NCBI GenBank assembly: GCA_903813345.2 | Contig: CAIIXF020000012.1 | Span: 13,992,932 to 14,056,931, forward strand | Length of the DNA stretch: 64,000 nucleotides | Reading direction: 5' to 3' | Origin: Owenia fusiformis | Taxonomy: Eukaryota > Annelida > Polychaeta > Sabellida > Oweniidae | In this document: positions 34,490-46,127 of the stretch, piece by piece | Numbering within the stretch: the stretch's first letter is position 1 | How the letters are laid out: every line of letters starts with the position of its first letter | The notes under the pieces: generated by a model | Told to the model about the DNA's origin: nothing | The model's database searches: none | The model's input: the letters and a program-made list of their open reading frames with translations, nothing else | Program-made: the position numbers and the translations under genes

Positions 34490-35470
34490 TTAAAATAGTT
34501 TGTTTTTGTGTCACTGATATTACAATATACATATAAAATACATAATAAAAACAACATTTTGTAACATCACCAGCCGGTGCCGACTTATGAGACACAGTAT
34601 ACATTAGATCTGAGTGTCACCCATTACTACCCCCAATGGGCAGCTTGGGTCAACATTCATAAAGACAGAGACAAAAAATGTCCCTGGTAAAAATTTATAC
34701 ATTAATAACCAATGATATAAATTCAGTCTGGTTAATCAGTTTGGCATAAATAAGCAGTTCATGGAATGATATTGTCAATCATTATATTAAATACATATAT
34801 TGCACCTAATGTGATATGAATATTGCATAATAAATACATATATTGCACTAAATGAGAGTAGCATGTTGCATATTGTCAAAAATTACAATAAATACAAATA
34901 TCGCACTAAATGTGACATGTATCATGCATATGGTCGAAGACTGATATTACAATAAATTCATATATTGCACTTAATGTAAGTAGCATGTTGCACTATGGTC
35001 AAATATTACAATAAATATGAATATTGCACTAAATGTGAAATACACAATGCATCGGTTGAAGACAAATATTACAATAAATACATGTATTGCACTAAATGTG
35101 AGATGCATATTGCATGATAAATACATATATTGCACTAAATGTAAGTAGTATATTGCATATGGTCAAATATTACAATTAATATGAATATTGCACTAAATGT
35201 GAAATACATAATGCATATGGTTGAAGACAAATATTACAATAAATACATATATTGCACTAAATGTGAGATGCATATTGAATAATAAATACATATATTGCAC
35301 TAAATGGGAGTTGCATGAGCAGTGAATAAATAAAACAAGAAACCCATAGATAATATTCACCTCTGCAGTACTGAATTGAGACCATCTTCCCCAAGGTCGA
35401 TTGCTCAAAGCACTAAAAAGAGGCATCATAAAACCAAGGAGTTTCTGACTAGATACATTTTAAATAAATA
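34490..35470. mobile_element. Insertion in the retrotransposon with TTGCACTAAATGTGA repeats
   Basis: About 1 kb separates two coding parts of the same reverse transcriptase ORF. The left border is a (TTTTAG)n tract (34476-34495), a tail-like feature for a minus-strand retroposon. From about 34780 to 35310 a phrase containing ATATTGCACTAAATGTGA recurs many times at irregular spacing. Exact borders and TSD not resolved. Confidence 0.6.
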
Positions 35471-35876
35471 TTTTATAAAGGAAACTTAAATATATCGGTT
35501 AAAGTTTCACTTATGATTGGGCCGCCTACATATTTCATAAATTCGTTAGGGATTAGATCAGTGCCAACAGCTTTCCCATTAGATAACTTCTTGATATGGC
35601 TGTCAAGGGTCTCGATGTTAAAATCAACCTGATCCAAAATATTAGCATTGGGGTTATCTGGGTCAACAAGGTTGAACTCATGGTTAATAGAATTGCTTAA
35701 ACCATTAGGGATACCGGAGGATTCAATGTTTCTGCTCTTTTTCCCTACATTTTTCCAATATTCCTTTAAAATAACGGCAACTTTCTTGAGGTCGTCAATG
35801 ATAATATCAGGATATTCTGGATGGGCAATTTTTATTGGGCTGTTATTGTTCCTATTGAAGGAAGTCCTGAGTTAGA
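35471..35876 (-). pseudogene. Reverse transcriptase ORF, region upstream of polymerase core
   Basis: The minus-strand frame encodes KKVAVILKEYWKNVGKKS, later IETLDSHIKKLSNGKAVGTD and LIPNEFMKYVGGPI, the conserved LxNGKAxGxDxIPNEF block that precedes the polymerase core in non-LTR elements. It continues the element at 33487-34489 across an insertion. Confidence 0.8.
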
Positions 35877-37003
35877 AATATCATTATTGAACACCCTGAA
35901 TATTGCAAAATTATATTGCATCTAAATATTTTTATTAATTTATTGAAGACTGTATATCACTGTGTTGTATTCAAAATTATTTATTTAAACATTTCTTTAT
36001 CTTTGAAAATATGTTAAATATTGGAAATGAAAAGTTAGTTCTCAGTTTGCAGATTGTCAAATAGAGAAACCGAGTTGAAATCAATTAAATTAAATATTCT
36101 AAAATAATGCACCAGTTCCTGTAATAGCACTAATAGTCTTGCATCAAGTCTATCACCCCAAGGCAAAACCCACCCCTCCTTTTGAAGTGTGTGGGTGGAA
36201 GATGGGGGGGTCACTAGGTTTGGAGCAATACTTTTATTGTTTCACTTTTACAAATAACGTCCATTGCATGTCATTAATTGGTTAATAAAGAAATGAAGAG
36301 TTGGGAAAGCCCCAGAGCTTTAGAGATAACAGACATAATTACTTCCCTTGCTTACCAGCTTACCACCTTTGTTTGTTCGAATTTCAACCGGCTAGTTTCC
36401 AAATACTATTCTTGGATGTGATGTTTTAATAATCTAGATGCGAGTAGGTAGTTACCAGTTTCACCATCAGGTAGCTGATTTGGGGTAAATGCAAAATATT
36501 ATCTGTCCACTTAAAGAAAGAATATTTCACTTTTTGTGATTTTATAGCATGGGATCTATGAGGAATCTCCCTGACCTAGAAGTAAGATTAATTTCAAAAG
36601 TTAGTAAACAATTTTTGTAACCACATCTTCAGATGTAATTTTACATGTAGATTCCAAATATGATATCAGTTTGACTGAATTTTAAATATTTAATGATCAA
36701 GATTATTTCTTAGATGTATGTCATCTCAATACAGGTTTACATTATAAGTGTATGTATGTCATCTTTGAACTCTGGGGTTATTCCCCCTCTGAAGGAAATG
36801 TGAACTCCGTTGTTGTTGACTTAACTGTATTACATGTAAAGATGAATGTAAATAAAATTGAATATTTAAATCAAATCAAATGAATAGTTAATGAGTGATA
36901 TAGAAATCATATGGTGCCTTATTCTTAACCAGCAAGTCCAAAAATCAACCCAGTTTGGATTTTAACCAAGAAGCAACTCTGAAAACAAATAACAGTAAAA
37001 TAT
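35877..37003. other. Unassigned intergenic DNA
   Basis: AT-rich. A stretch near 36430-36600 resembles the reverse complement of 29380-29620. No gene seen; the 5' end of the minus-strand retrotransposon may lie here, but I could not find its endonuclease. Confidence 0.4.
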
Positions 37004-37415
37004 GGTAAAGATTAAAAGGTGGATTGGATTGAGTGGATTGGATTCATGTAAAAGGTGGACCGGATCGGGAGTCTTCAAAATATAGCATTACTTAGAGACT
37101 TTTTTTCAAAAAATGAGAACATCTAGTAGATGGAAACATTAACACATCAATTTGAATGACAGATTTTATCAACACAGATATATGTTTATTATGCTTTACA
37201 AAATAAAAAAAAGTCGATTTACAAAGGAAAGTAGTTGAATACTGCTATATCCATCAAGTAATTATGTATGTATTTGTTGTTGTTTTGTTCTGATTCCTTA
37301 AAGGGACCTAGTGATCACGAGATTAAAGAAATTCCATATTTTGAAGATTCCCGATCCAATCCACCTTTTACATGAATCCAATCCACTCGATCCAATCCAC
37401 CTTTTAATCTTTACC
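37004..37415. mobile_element. 412-bp MITE, GGTAAAG ends, 8-bp TSD
   Basis: Arms of about 80 bp begin GGTAAAGATTAAAAGGTGG and contain AAAAGGTGGATTGGAT repeats. TAAAATAT flanks both sides (36996-37003, 37416-37423). An 8-bp TSD fits hAT-like elements (inference). Confidence 0.85.
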
Positions 37416-37423
37416 TAAAATAT

Positions 37424-38337
37424 GCCCATTGAAACACATTTCTGTCATGTCTTTAAGGAACGCCTGTCAACAAGGAACAGTTTTCAAAAGAATTATCATG
37501 TTATTTATTCTCATGACACAATTGGAAATATTTCAACAAAGCTTGATTACATCTGACTTGTTGTGCTGACTTGTTGTGCTCATCTTGGGTTTGACGCAAC
37601 AATTTTTGAGAGATAGTAGAAATGTATTTGTGCCATGTTGAGCTAAATTTCATTAAAATTTTTGAAGATCCAAACTTTCAGATCATAAATGCTATACAAG
37701 ATATTAACATGCAAAATATCGTCGCCTGTCATTTGTTACAGACACCAACCTCTGAACACTGTTAAATATGCTGAACACTGTTTCAGACACCGAACACCAG
37801 TCACAAAAAAGTTGGAGGCTATAACAGTATGTCACCACCTCTGATGTCTGAGGTTGACAAAAAATATCAGTTCTAAGCAACAACTCTGGACATATTACAT
37901 CAGTTGTCAGTTCTAAGCAACAACTCTGGACATATTACATCAGTTATTCATATATTTTATTCATAGAATTTATTTTACAAAAACATACATTGTACAATTT
38001 TAGTGGCTTTGCTGAAGGCATTATCAGGCTATCAGCCACTTGATTAATAATTGCAGGGTGGAGAAAAAAGAAAAATTAAATATGAACTCAAGAGTGAAGT
38101 GCAGTGGCGGCAGAGAAACCTAGACATTCGCACATTTTTCAATAATTCATCTTCAAGTACTAAATGCTTAGTCAGCAATTTTGGTTGTCCAAAGCTCAAA
38201 ACCTCTCTGTATGGAACACCTATTCACAGGGAACCGTTTTAGCCAGTCCAGAGAGCATTCCTTGTTCTCAGGTTTTACTGTAATCTGTTAAGTCATTTTC
38301 CATCCAGTGACACCACCATCTAGTGACAAAAGAACCT
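37424..38337. other. Unassigned DNA with a short tandem duplication
   Basis: A 46-bp phrase (AGTTCTAAGCAACAACTCTG onward) is repeated in tandem at about 37871-37945. No gene seen. Confidence 0.5.
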
Positions 38338-39103
38338 GAGATCATAATGTTATTATCCCAAAGAACGAAGTTCGGTAGGGATATAGTGAAGCCCTCCGTC
38401 CGTCAGTCAGTCTGTCCGTTCGTCCGTCCGGAAGATAACTCAAATATTAGTTGACGGATTTTCTTCATATTTGGTGGAAAGATGTATATTGATAAATAGT
38501 TTTACGCAAAGAAAATTTCTTTCAAGATGGCCGCCGCTTTAAAAATGACGGGACTTTTTCGATAAATTTTTCATTCTAAACCAAAATAATTAATATTATT
38601 GTTTGAAATTTTGGTAGTATATTCGCAACATCTATCTATTTCACATGTAGTCTGTGTTTTTCATTCTGACCCCCAGGGGCTGTGTATGGGGGGGTCTTGA
38701 AAACAGAAATTTTCGCTAATTTTTAGATCTTTCTGAAGTATAGCTTTATTATACTCAAATGAAAGGCAATTAAAAGTAGATTGCAAATATTGTATCTTTC
38801 TTCTGATTCGAGCCTCGTAAAATTCAAAATGGCCGTCTAATGTACGATTTCGCAATAATATTTTGATCCCTTCAAAGTATGGCTATATAATACTCAAATT
38901 GAAGGAATTTTGGAGTAGATCACAATTATGGTATTATTTTTCAGATTTGTACCTCAAAAAATTCAAAATGGCTGCTTTGCAGTAATTCGCAATTCTAAAA
39001 TCTAAATTTTTCAATTTTAACCAAAGTAATGAGTATAATTGATTGGAATTCGGTAATTGATATTTTGTTCGTTGGATTTGCTACTCCGCGGAGTTGCCGT
39101 TAT
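38338..39103. mobile_element. Interspersed repeat with GTCC-rich start
   Basis: Begins near AAAGAACGAAGTTCGGTAGG followed by CCGTCCG-rich sequence, has several internal AAATGGC phrases, and ends near CTCCGCGGAGTTGCCG. It resembles a second family of the type at 9143. Non-coding. Confidence 0.5.
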
Positions 39104-39770
39104 CTAGTTGGTGGAGTCCAATAGATTGACATCACTGAATTTAATCAGAATAAAGGCCCTTCTATACATTACAAAGCAATGCGCTTTTAATTAACATGAC
39201 ACTCATTAGATATTAAACATAGCTTTGGCTAGAGGTCGCATCTCGTTTATTAAGGAAATTGTCTATTGGATTACATATATAATTTTCCAGTAGGGTAAAT
39301 TTACGCATCATTTATGAACATCGGTAATAAGGTATGCCTACAGATGCATGTCTGAGTTGATTTGGATTACTAGTCCATAAAATCGTAAAGACCGAGACTT
39401 AATGATATGTTGTAAAAACTTTCAATTGATTGAATGCATTAATTTTCACCATTAAAACGTTTATGTGAGAAGCCTCAAAATGTGGCCTGAAAAGGTATGA
39501 ACTAATGCATGGAACCTATCGAACGTTGAGCATTTTATCCTGTAATGACGTTTAAGAAGGTGTTCACTGAATTGACGACCTAGCCAGAATGATTTCATCT
39601 CTCCTAAACACTACACACATATTCACTCACTCATATTCTATTCGCATTTGAAAATAGCGTTCGATTTTCGTATAGCTTAAAGCTACCCTCTGTAGTAATA
39701 TGTAGAAATAATTTTTTATATTCTAATTCGTTTCATTCAAACGAATATAAATAAAACAAAATAAAAAGTG
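39104..39770. other. Unassigned DNA 3' of the zinc-finger array
   Basis: No gene or repeat border seen. Confidence 0.4.
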
Positions 39771-42163
39771 AGATTTCTGTGCAATTTTTTAAGAACAAAT
39801 GTTACAACATTTCTCCAGTATGGATAAGAATGTGACTTACTAAGTGAGATTTCCTTGCAAATGCTTTGAAACAAATATCTACCTTTCAGGACGATGGGCT
39901 CCTTTTGGCACCATTATTTTTATTTATATGCATCAATGAAATGACAATATCTCCAGTTCTATTCAGTATTTTTACACCAAATCTTGACAAGTTGTTAAAA
40001 TGTGATAGTCCTTTTTAAAATGTAATAAGGTGGTTAAAGCATACATCCTGGGATATAGGTAATTTACAGTTTTTCCCTAACTTACTTGCTCTTACTTATC
40101 AATGTTATCCGTCACCAGTTCAATATTTTCCTCTTATATTCACGTCGAGAAAGGGTTAAACTACTTTTCTATGGATAGATTGTTACTTAATCATGCTAAT
40201 AAGTTAGATTTCTTTGCAATTTTCAGAAAAATTTCACGTGTAAATCTCTTTTCTCCAACATGGGTGAGATTGTCATTTACTTAGTTAGATTAACATGCAA
40301 ATGTCTTAGAACAAATGTCACATGTCAACTGCTTTTCACCTGTATGGATAAAATTGTGACTAACTGACTAATTTCCTTGCAAATGATTTAGAACAAATGC
40401 CACATTTCAACTGTTTTTTTCTCCAGTTTGGTTACAATTGTAATTAACTAATTCAGATTTCTGTGCGAATGTTTTAGAACAAATGTCACATTTAAACTGC
40501 TTTTTTCCAGTATGAATGAGATTGTGACTTACTAAGTGAGATTCCTGTGCAAATGCTTAGAACAAATGTCACATTTAAACTGCTTCTCTCCAGTATGGAT
40601 GAGATTGTGAACTACTAAGGCAGATTTCTATGCAAATGTTTAAACTGATTTTCTCCATTATGAATGAGATTGTGACTATTACTATGTGAGATTTCTGTGA
40701 AAATGTTTCAGAAAAAATGTCATATTAAAACTGCTTCTCTCCAGTATAGATAAGATTGTGACTTGCTAATTCAGATTTCCTTGCAAATGATTTAGAACAA
40801 ATGTCACATCTGAACTGCTTTTCTCCAGTATGGATCAGATTGTGACTTACTAAGTGAGATTTCTGTACAAGTGATTTGGAACAAATGTCACATGTAAATC
40901 TCTTTTCTACCGTATGGATTTGATAGTGTCTTGCTAATACAGATTTCCTTGCAAATAATTTAGAAAAACTTGTCACATTCAAACTGCTTTTCTCCAGTAT
41001 GGACCAGATTGTGACTTACTAAGGCAGATTTCTGTGAAAATGTTCTAGAACAAATGTCACATTTAAACTGCTTTTCACCAGTATGGAAGAGATTGTGTTT
41101 AACTAAGTTAGATTTCAACGTAAATCTTTTAGAACAAATGTCACATTTAAACTGCTTCTCTCTGGTATGGATGTGATTGTGTTTTACTAAGTTAGATTTC
41201 AACTCAAACGTTTTAGAACAAATGTCACATCTAAACTGTTTTACTCCAGTATGTATGAGATTGTGACTTACTAAGTGAGATTTATGTGTAAATGTCTTAG
41301 AACAAATGTCACATTTAAATTGCTTTTCACCTGTATGAATGAGATTCTGTCTTACTAAGTGAGATTCCTGTGCAAATGTTTAGAACAAATGTCACATTTA
41401 AACTGCTTCTCTCCAGTATGGATGAGATTGTGAACTACTAAGGCAGATTTCTATGCAAATGTTTTAGAACAAATGTCTTATTTAAACTGATTTTCTCCAT
41501 TATGAATGAGATTGTAACTTACTATGTGAGATTTCTGTGAAATGTTTCAAAAAAGATGTCACATTCAAATTGCTTTTCTCCATTATGGACCAGATTGTGA
41601 CTTACTAAGGCAGATTGTTGTGAAAATGTTCTAGAACAAATGTCACATTTAAACTGCTTCTCTCTGGTATGGATGTGATTGTGTTTTACTTAGTTAGATT
41701 TCAACGCAAACGTTTTAGAACAAATTTCACATCTAAACTGTTTTACTCCAGTATGTATGAGATTGTGACTTTCTAAGTGAGATTTATGTGTAAATGTCTT
41801 ACAACAAATGTCACATTTAAATTGCTTTTCACCAGTATGGATGAGATTGTGTCTTACTAAGTAAGATTTCAGTGCAAATGTTTAGAACAAATGTCACATC
41901 TTAATTGCTTTTTTCCAGTATGGATAAGATCGTGACTTGCTAATTCAGATTTCCTTGCAAATGATTTGAACAAATGTCACATGTAAATCTCTTTTCTCCC
42001 GTATGGATTAGATTGTGTCTTACTTATACATATTTCCTTGCAAATGATTTAGAACTAATGTCACATTCGAATTGCTTTTCTCCAGTATGATCAAATTATG
42101 ACTCACAGAGGCAGATTTCTGTGCAAATGTTTTAGAAGAAATGTCACATTTAAACTGCTTCTC
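39771..42163 (-). pseudogene. Decayed 3' part of C2H2 finger array B
   Basis: About 28 finger units of 84 bp remain recognisable on the minus strand, but with many frameshifts, stops and lost cysteines. Short open pieces survive at 40725-40982 and 40960-41202 (the latter with three intact fingers, for example FTLKSNLVKHNLFH). A non-finger stretch at about 39880-40190 splits the last units. This part cannot encode a continuous protein and may be 3' UTR or array relic. Confidence 0.85.
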
Positions 42164-43428
42164 TCAAGTATGGATAAGATTGTGACTTACTAATACTAAG
42201 TGAGATTTCTGTGCAAATGTCTTAGAACAAATGTCACATTTAAACTGCTTCTCTCCAGTATGGGTGAGATTGTGATTTACTAAGTAAGATTTTCTCGCAA
42301 ATGTTTTCGAACAAATGTTACATTTAAACTGCTTTTCTCGAGTATGGATGAGATTGTGTCTTACTAAGTAAGATTTTCTTGCAAATGTTTTAAAACAAAT
42401 GTCACATCTAAACTGCTCTTCTGCAGTATGGATGAGATTGTGACTTACTAAGACAGATTTGTGTGCAAATGTTTTAGCGCAAATGTCACATCTAAATTGC
42501 TTCTCTCCAGTATGTATGAGATTGTGACTTACTAAGTGAGATTTCTGTGTAAATGTCTTAGAACAAATGTCACATTTAAACTGCTTCTCTCCAGTATGTA
42601 TGAGATTGTGACTTACGAAGTGAGATTTCTGTGTAAATGTCTTAGAACAAATGTCACATTTAAACTGCTTCTCTCCAGTATGTATGAGATTGTGACTTAC
42701 TAAGTGAGATTTCTGTGTAAATGTCTTAGAACAAATGTCACATTTAAACTGCTTCTCTCCAGTATGTATGAGATTGTGACTTACTAAGTGAGATTTCTCT
42801 GCAAATGTTTTAGAACAAATGTCACATTTAAACTGCTTTTCTCCAGTATGGATGAGATTGTGTGTTACTAAGTAGCATTTTCTTGCAAATGTTTTAGAAC
42901 AAATGTCACATCTAAACTGCTTTTTTCCAGTATGAATGAGATTGTGACGTACTAATTTAGATTTCTGTGCAAATGTTTTAGAACAAATGTCACATCTAAA
43001 CAGCTTTTTTCCAGTATGAATGAGATTGTGTGTTACTAATTGAGATTTCCGTGCAAATGTTTTAGAACAAATGTCACATTTAAACTGCTTCTCTCCAGTA
43101 TGGATGAGATTGTGATTTACTAGGTAAGATTTTCTTGCAAATGTCTTGGAACAAATGTCACATTTAAACTGCTTCTCTCCAGTATGGATGAGATTGTGTG
43201 TTACTAAGTTAGATTTCTGTGCAAATGTTTTAGAACAAATGTCACATTTAAACTGCTTCTCTCCAGTATGGATGAGATTGTGACTTACTAAGACAGATTT
43301 GTGTACAAATGTTTTAGAACAAATGTCACATTCGAATTGCTTTTCTCCAGTATGAATGAGATTGTGACTTACTAAGTGAGATTTCTGTGCAAATGTTTTA
43401 GAACAAATGTCACATTCGAATTGATTTC
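42164..43428 (-). CDS. C2H2 finger array B, third segment (15 fingers)
   Basis: An open minus-strand frame of 15 fingers ends at TAA/TGA-type stop sequence near 42164. Fingers follow (K/E/R)CDICSKTF with helix segments such as AQKSHLVSH, VHKSVLVSH, ARKSYLVNH, ARKSQLVTH, AQKSKLVRH and TQKSHLVSH. The last finger has two extra residues before its first zinc histidine (KSHLVLVSH) and probably does not fold normally. It enters after a one-base loss near 43423 that offsets the one-base gain at 43676-43682. Probably part of the same gene as the two segments upstream; the alternative is three broken pieces. Confidence 0.75.
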
Positions 43429-43666
43429 TCCAGTATGAATGAGATTGTGACTTACTAAGTGAGATTTCTGTGCAAATGTTTTTGAACAAATGTCACATTT
43501 AAACTGCTTCACTCCAGTATGGGTGAGATTGTGATTTAATAAGTTAAATCTTCTTGCAAATGTTTTAGAACAAATGTCACATTTAAACTGCTTTTCTCCA
43601 GAATGGATGAGATTGTGTGTTACTAAGTCATATTTTCTTGCAAATGTCTTAGAACAAATGTCACAT

Positions 43667-44694
43667 CTAAACTGCTTTTTTTCCAGTATGAATGAGATTG
43701 TGACGTACTAAGTTAGATTTCTGTGCAAATGTTTTAGTACAAATGTCACATTCGAATTGCTTTTCTCCAGTATGAATGAGATTGTGTGTTACTAAGTGAG
43801 ATTTCTGTGCAAATGTTTTTGAACAAATGTCACATTTAAACTGCTTCTCTCCAGTATGGATGAGATTGTGTGTTACTAAATTACCTTTCTGCGCAAATGT
43901 TTTTGAACAAATATCACATTTAAACTGCTTCTCTCCAGTATGGATGAGATTGTGTCTTACTAAGTTACCTTTCTGCGCAAATGTTTTTGAACAAATGTCA
44001 CATTTAAACTGCTTCTCTCCAGTATGGATGAGATTGTGTGTTACTAAGTTAGATTTTCTTGCAAATGTTTTTGAACAAATGTCACATTTAAACTGCTTCT
44101 CTCCAGTATGGATGAGATTGTGTGTTACTAAGTTAGATTTCTGTGCAAATGTTTTAGAACAAATGTCACATTTAAACTGCTTCTCTCCAGTATGGATGAG
44201 ATTGTGACTTACTAAGACAGATTTGTGTACAAATGTTTTTAAGCAAATGTCACATTTAAACTGCCTTTTTCCAGTATGAATGAGATTGTGTGTTACTAAG
44301 TAGCATTTTCTTGCAAATGTTTTAGAACAAATGTCAGATTTAAACTGCTTCTCTCCAGTATGGGTGATATTGTGATATACTATGTTTGATTTTCTTGCAA
44401 ATTTTTTAGAACAAATGTCACATTTAAACTGCTTTTCTCCAGTATGGATCAGATTGTGAGTTACTAAGTGAGATTTCTGTGCAAATGTTTTTGAACAAAT
44501 GTCACATTTAAACTGCTTCACTCCAGTATGGGTGAGATTGTGATTTAATAAGTTAAATCTTCTTGCAAATGTTTTAGAACAAATGTCACATTTAAACTGC
44601 TTTTCTCCAGTATGGATGAGATTGTGTGTTACTAAGTCATATTTTCTTGCAAATGTTTTAGAACAAATGTCACATCTAAACTGCTTTTTTTCCA
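43667..44694 (-). CDS. C2H2 finger array B, second segment (12 fingers)
   Basis: Continues the array in a new frame after a seven-T run (44695-44701) where intact units have six. Twelve fingers with helix segments RKYDLVTH, RRFNLLNH, AQKSHLVTH, ARKSNIVYH, ARKCYLVTH, VHKSVLVSH, AQKSNLVTH, ARKSNLVTH, AQKGNLVRH and others. One finger has its first zinc cysteine replaced by serine (KSDIC). It ends out of frame with GKKAV at the next seven-T run (43676-43682), the same way as the first segment. The whole block is a duplicate of the neighbouring sequence about 1,019 bp upstream. Confidence 0.78.
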
Positions 44695-46127
44695 GTATGA
44701 ATGAGATTGTGACGTACTAAGTTACCTTTCTGCGCAAATGTTTTTGAACAAATATCACATTTAAACTGCTTCTCTCCAGTATGGATGAGATTGTGTCTTA
44801 CTAAGTTACCTTTCTGCGCAAATGTTTTTGAACAAATGTCACATTTAAACTGCTTCTCTCCAGTATGGATGAGATTGTGTGTTACTAAGTTAGATTTTCT
44901 TGCAAATGTTTTTGAACAAATGTCACATTTGAACTGCTTCTCTCCAGTATGGATGAGATTGTGTCGTACTAATTTAGATTTCTCTGCAAATGTTTTAGAA
45001 CAAATGTCACATTTAAACTGCTTTTCTCCAGTATGGATGAGATTGTGACTTACTAAGACAGATTTGTGTACAAATGTTTTAAAGCAAATGTCACATTTAA
45101 ACTGCCTTTTTCCAGTATGAATGAGATTGTGTGTTACTAAGTAGCATTTTCTTGCAAATGTTTTAGAACAAATGTCACATTTAAACTGCTTCTCTCCAGT
45201 ATGGATGAGATTGTGACTTACTAAGACAGATTTGTGTACAAATGTTTTAAAGCAAATGTCACATTTAAACTGCCTTTTTCCAGTATGAATGAGATTGTGT
45301 GTTACTAAGTAGCATTTTCTTGCAAATGTTTTAGAACAAATGTCACATTTAAACTGCTTCTCTCCAGTATGGGTGATATTGTGATATACTACGTTTGATT
45401 TTCTTGCAAATTTTTTAAAACAAATGTCACATTTAAACTGCTTTTCTCCAGTATGGATCAGATTGTGAGTTACTAAGTGAGATTTCTGTGCAAATGTTTT
45501 AGAACAAATGTCACATTTAAACTGCTTTTCGCCAGTATGGATGAGATTGTGTCTTACTAAGCTAGATTTCAAGGTAAATTTTTTAGAACAAATGTCACAT
45601 TTAAACTGCTTTACGCCAGTATGGATGAGATTGTGTCTTACTAAGCTAGATTTCAAGGTAAATTTTTTAGAACAAATGTCACATTTAAACTGCTTTTCTC
45701 CAGTATGGATCAGATTGTGATTTACTAAGTGAGATTTCCAGGCAAATGTTTTAGAGCAAATGTCACATTTAAATCGTTTTTCTCCAGTATGGATCAGATT
45801 GTGAGTTACTAAGTGAGATTTCCAGGCAAATGTTTTAGAACAAATGTCACATTTAAATCGTATTTCTCCAGTATGGATCAGATTGTGAGCTCCTAAGTGA
45901 GATTTCCAGGCAAATGTTTTAGAACAAATGTCACATTTAAATCGTCTTTCTCGTCTTTCTCCAGAATGGATCAGATTGTGAGCTACTAAGTGAGCTTTCC
46001 TTGCAAATGTTTTTGAACAAATGTCACATTTAAATCGTTTTTCTGCAGTGTGGATGAGGTTGTGATTAGGCATTCTTCCTGAGCTCATACAGGTGTCTTT
46101 AGAATATAAATGAACAGGAACATCCAT
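44676..46127 (-). CDS. C2H2 zinc-finger protein, copy B, first segment (16 fingers)
   Basis: Starts at ATG 46127 with MDVPVHLYSKDTC, then a half finger (NHNLIHTAEK), then 16 intact C-x2-C-x12-H-x3-H fingers joined by HTGEK linkers. It is expected to be a nuclear DNA-binding protein. Fingers are nearly identical except at helix positions -1, 3 and 6 (for example ARKAHLVAH, AWKSHLGAH, TLKSSLVRH, AEKSKLVRH, AQKGNLVRH). One linker is expanded (SGERRERRFK). A two-finger block (ARKCYLVTH, VHKSVLVSH) is duplicated. The frame ends GKKAV after a seven-T run at 44695-44701. No effector domain is seen; one could be on an upstream exon. Paralogue of copy A at window start. Confidence 0.88.
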   Translation of the reverse strand: MDVPVHLYSKDTCMSSGRMPNHNLIHTAEKRFKCDICSKTFARKAHLVAHNLIHSGERRERRFKCDICSKTFAWKSHLGAHNLIHTGEIRFKCDICSKTFAWKSHLVTHNLIHTGEKRFKCDICSKTFAWKSHLVNHNLIHTGEKQFKCDICSKKFTLKSSLVRHNLIHTGVKQFKCDICSKKFTLKSSLVRHNLIHTGEKQFKCDICSKTFAQKSHLVTHNLIHTGEKQFKCDICFKKFARKSNVVYHNITHTGEKQFKCDICSKTFARKCYLVTHNLIHTGKRQFKCDICFKTFVHKSVLVSHNLIHTGEKQFKCDICSKTFARKCYLVTHNLIHTGKRQFKCDICFKTFVHKSVLVSHNLIHTGEKQFKCDICSKTFAEKSKLVRHNLIHTGEKQFKCDICSKTFARKSNLVTHNLIHTGEKQFKCDICSKTFAQKGNLVRHNLIHTGEKQFKCDICSKTFAQKGNLVRHNLIHTGKKAV

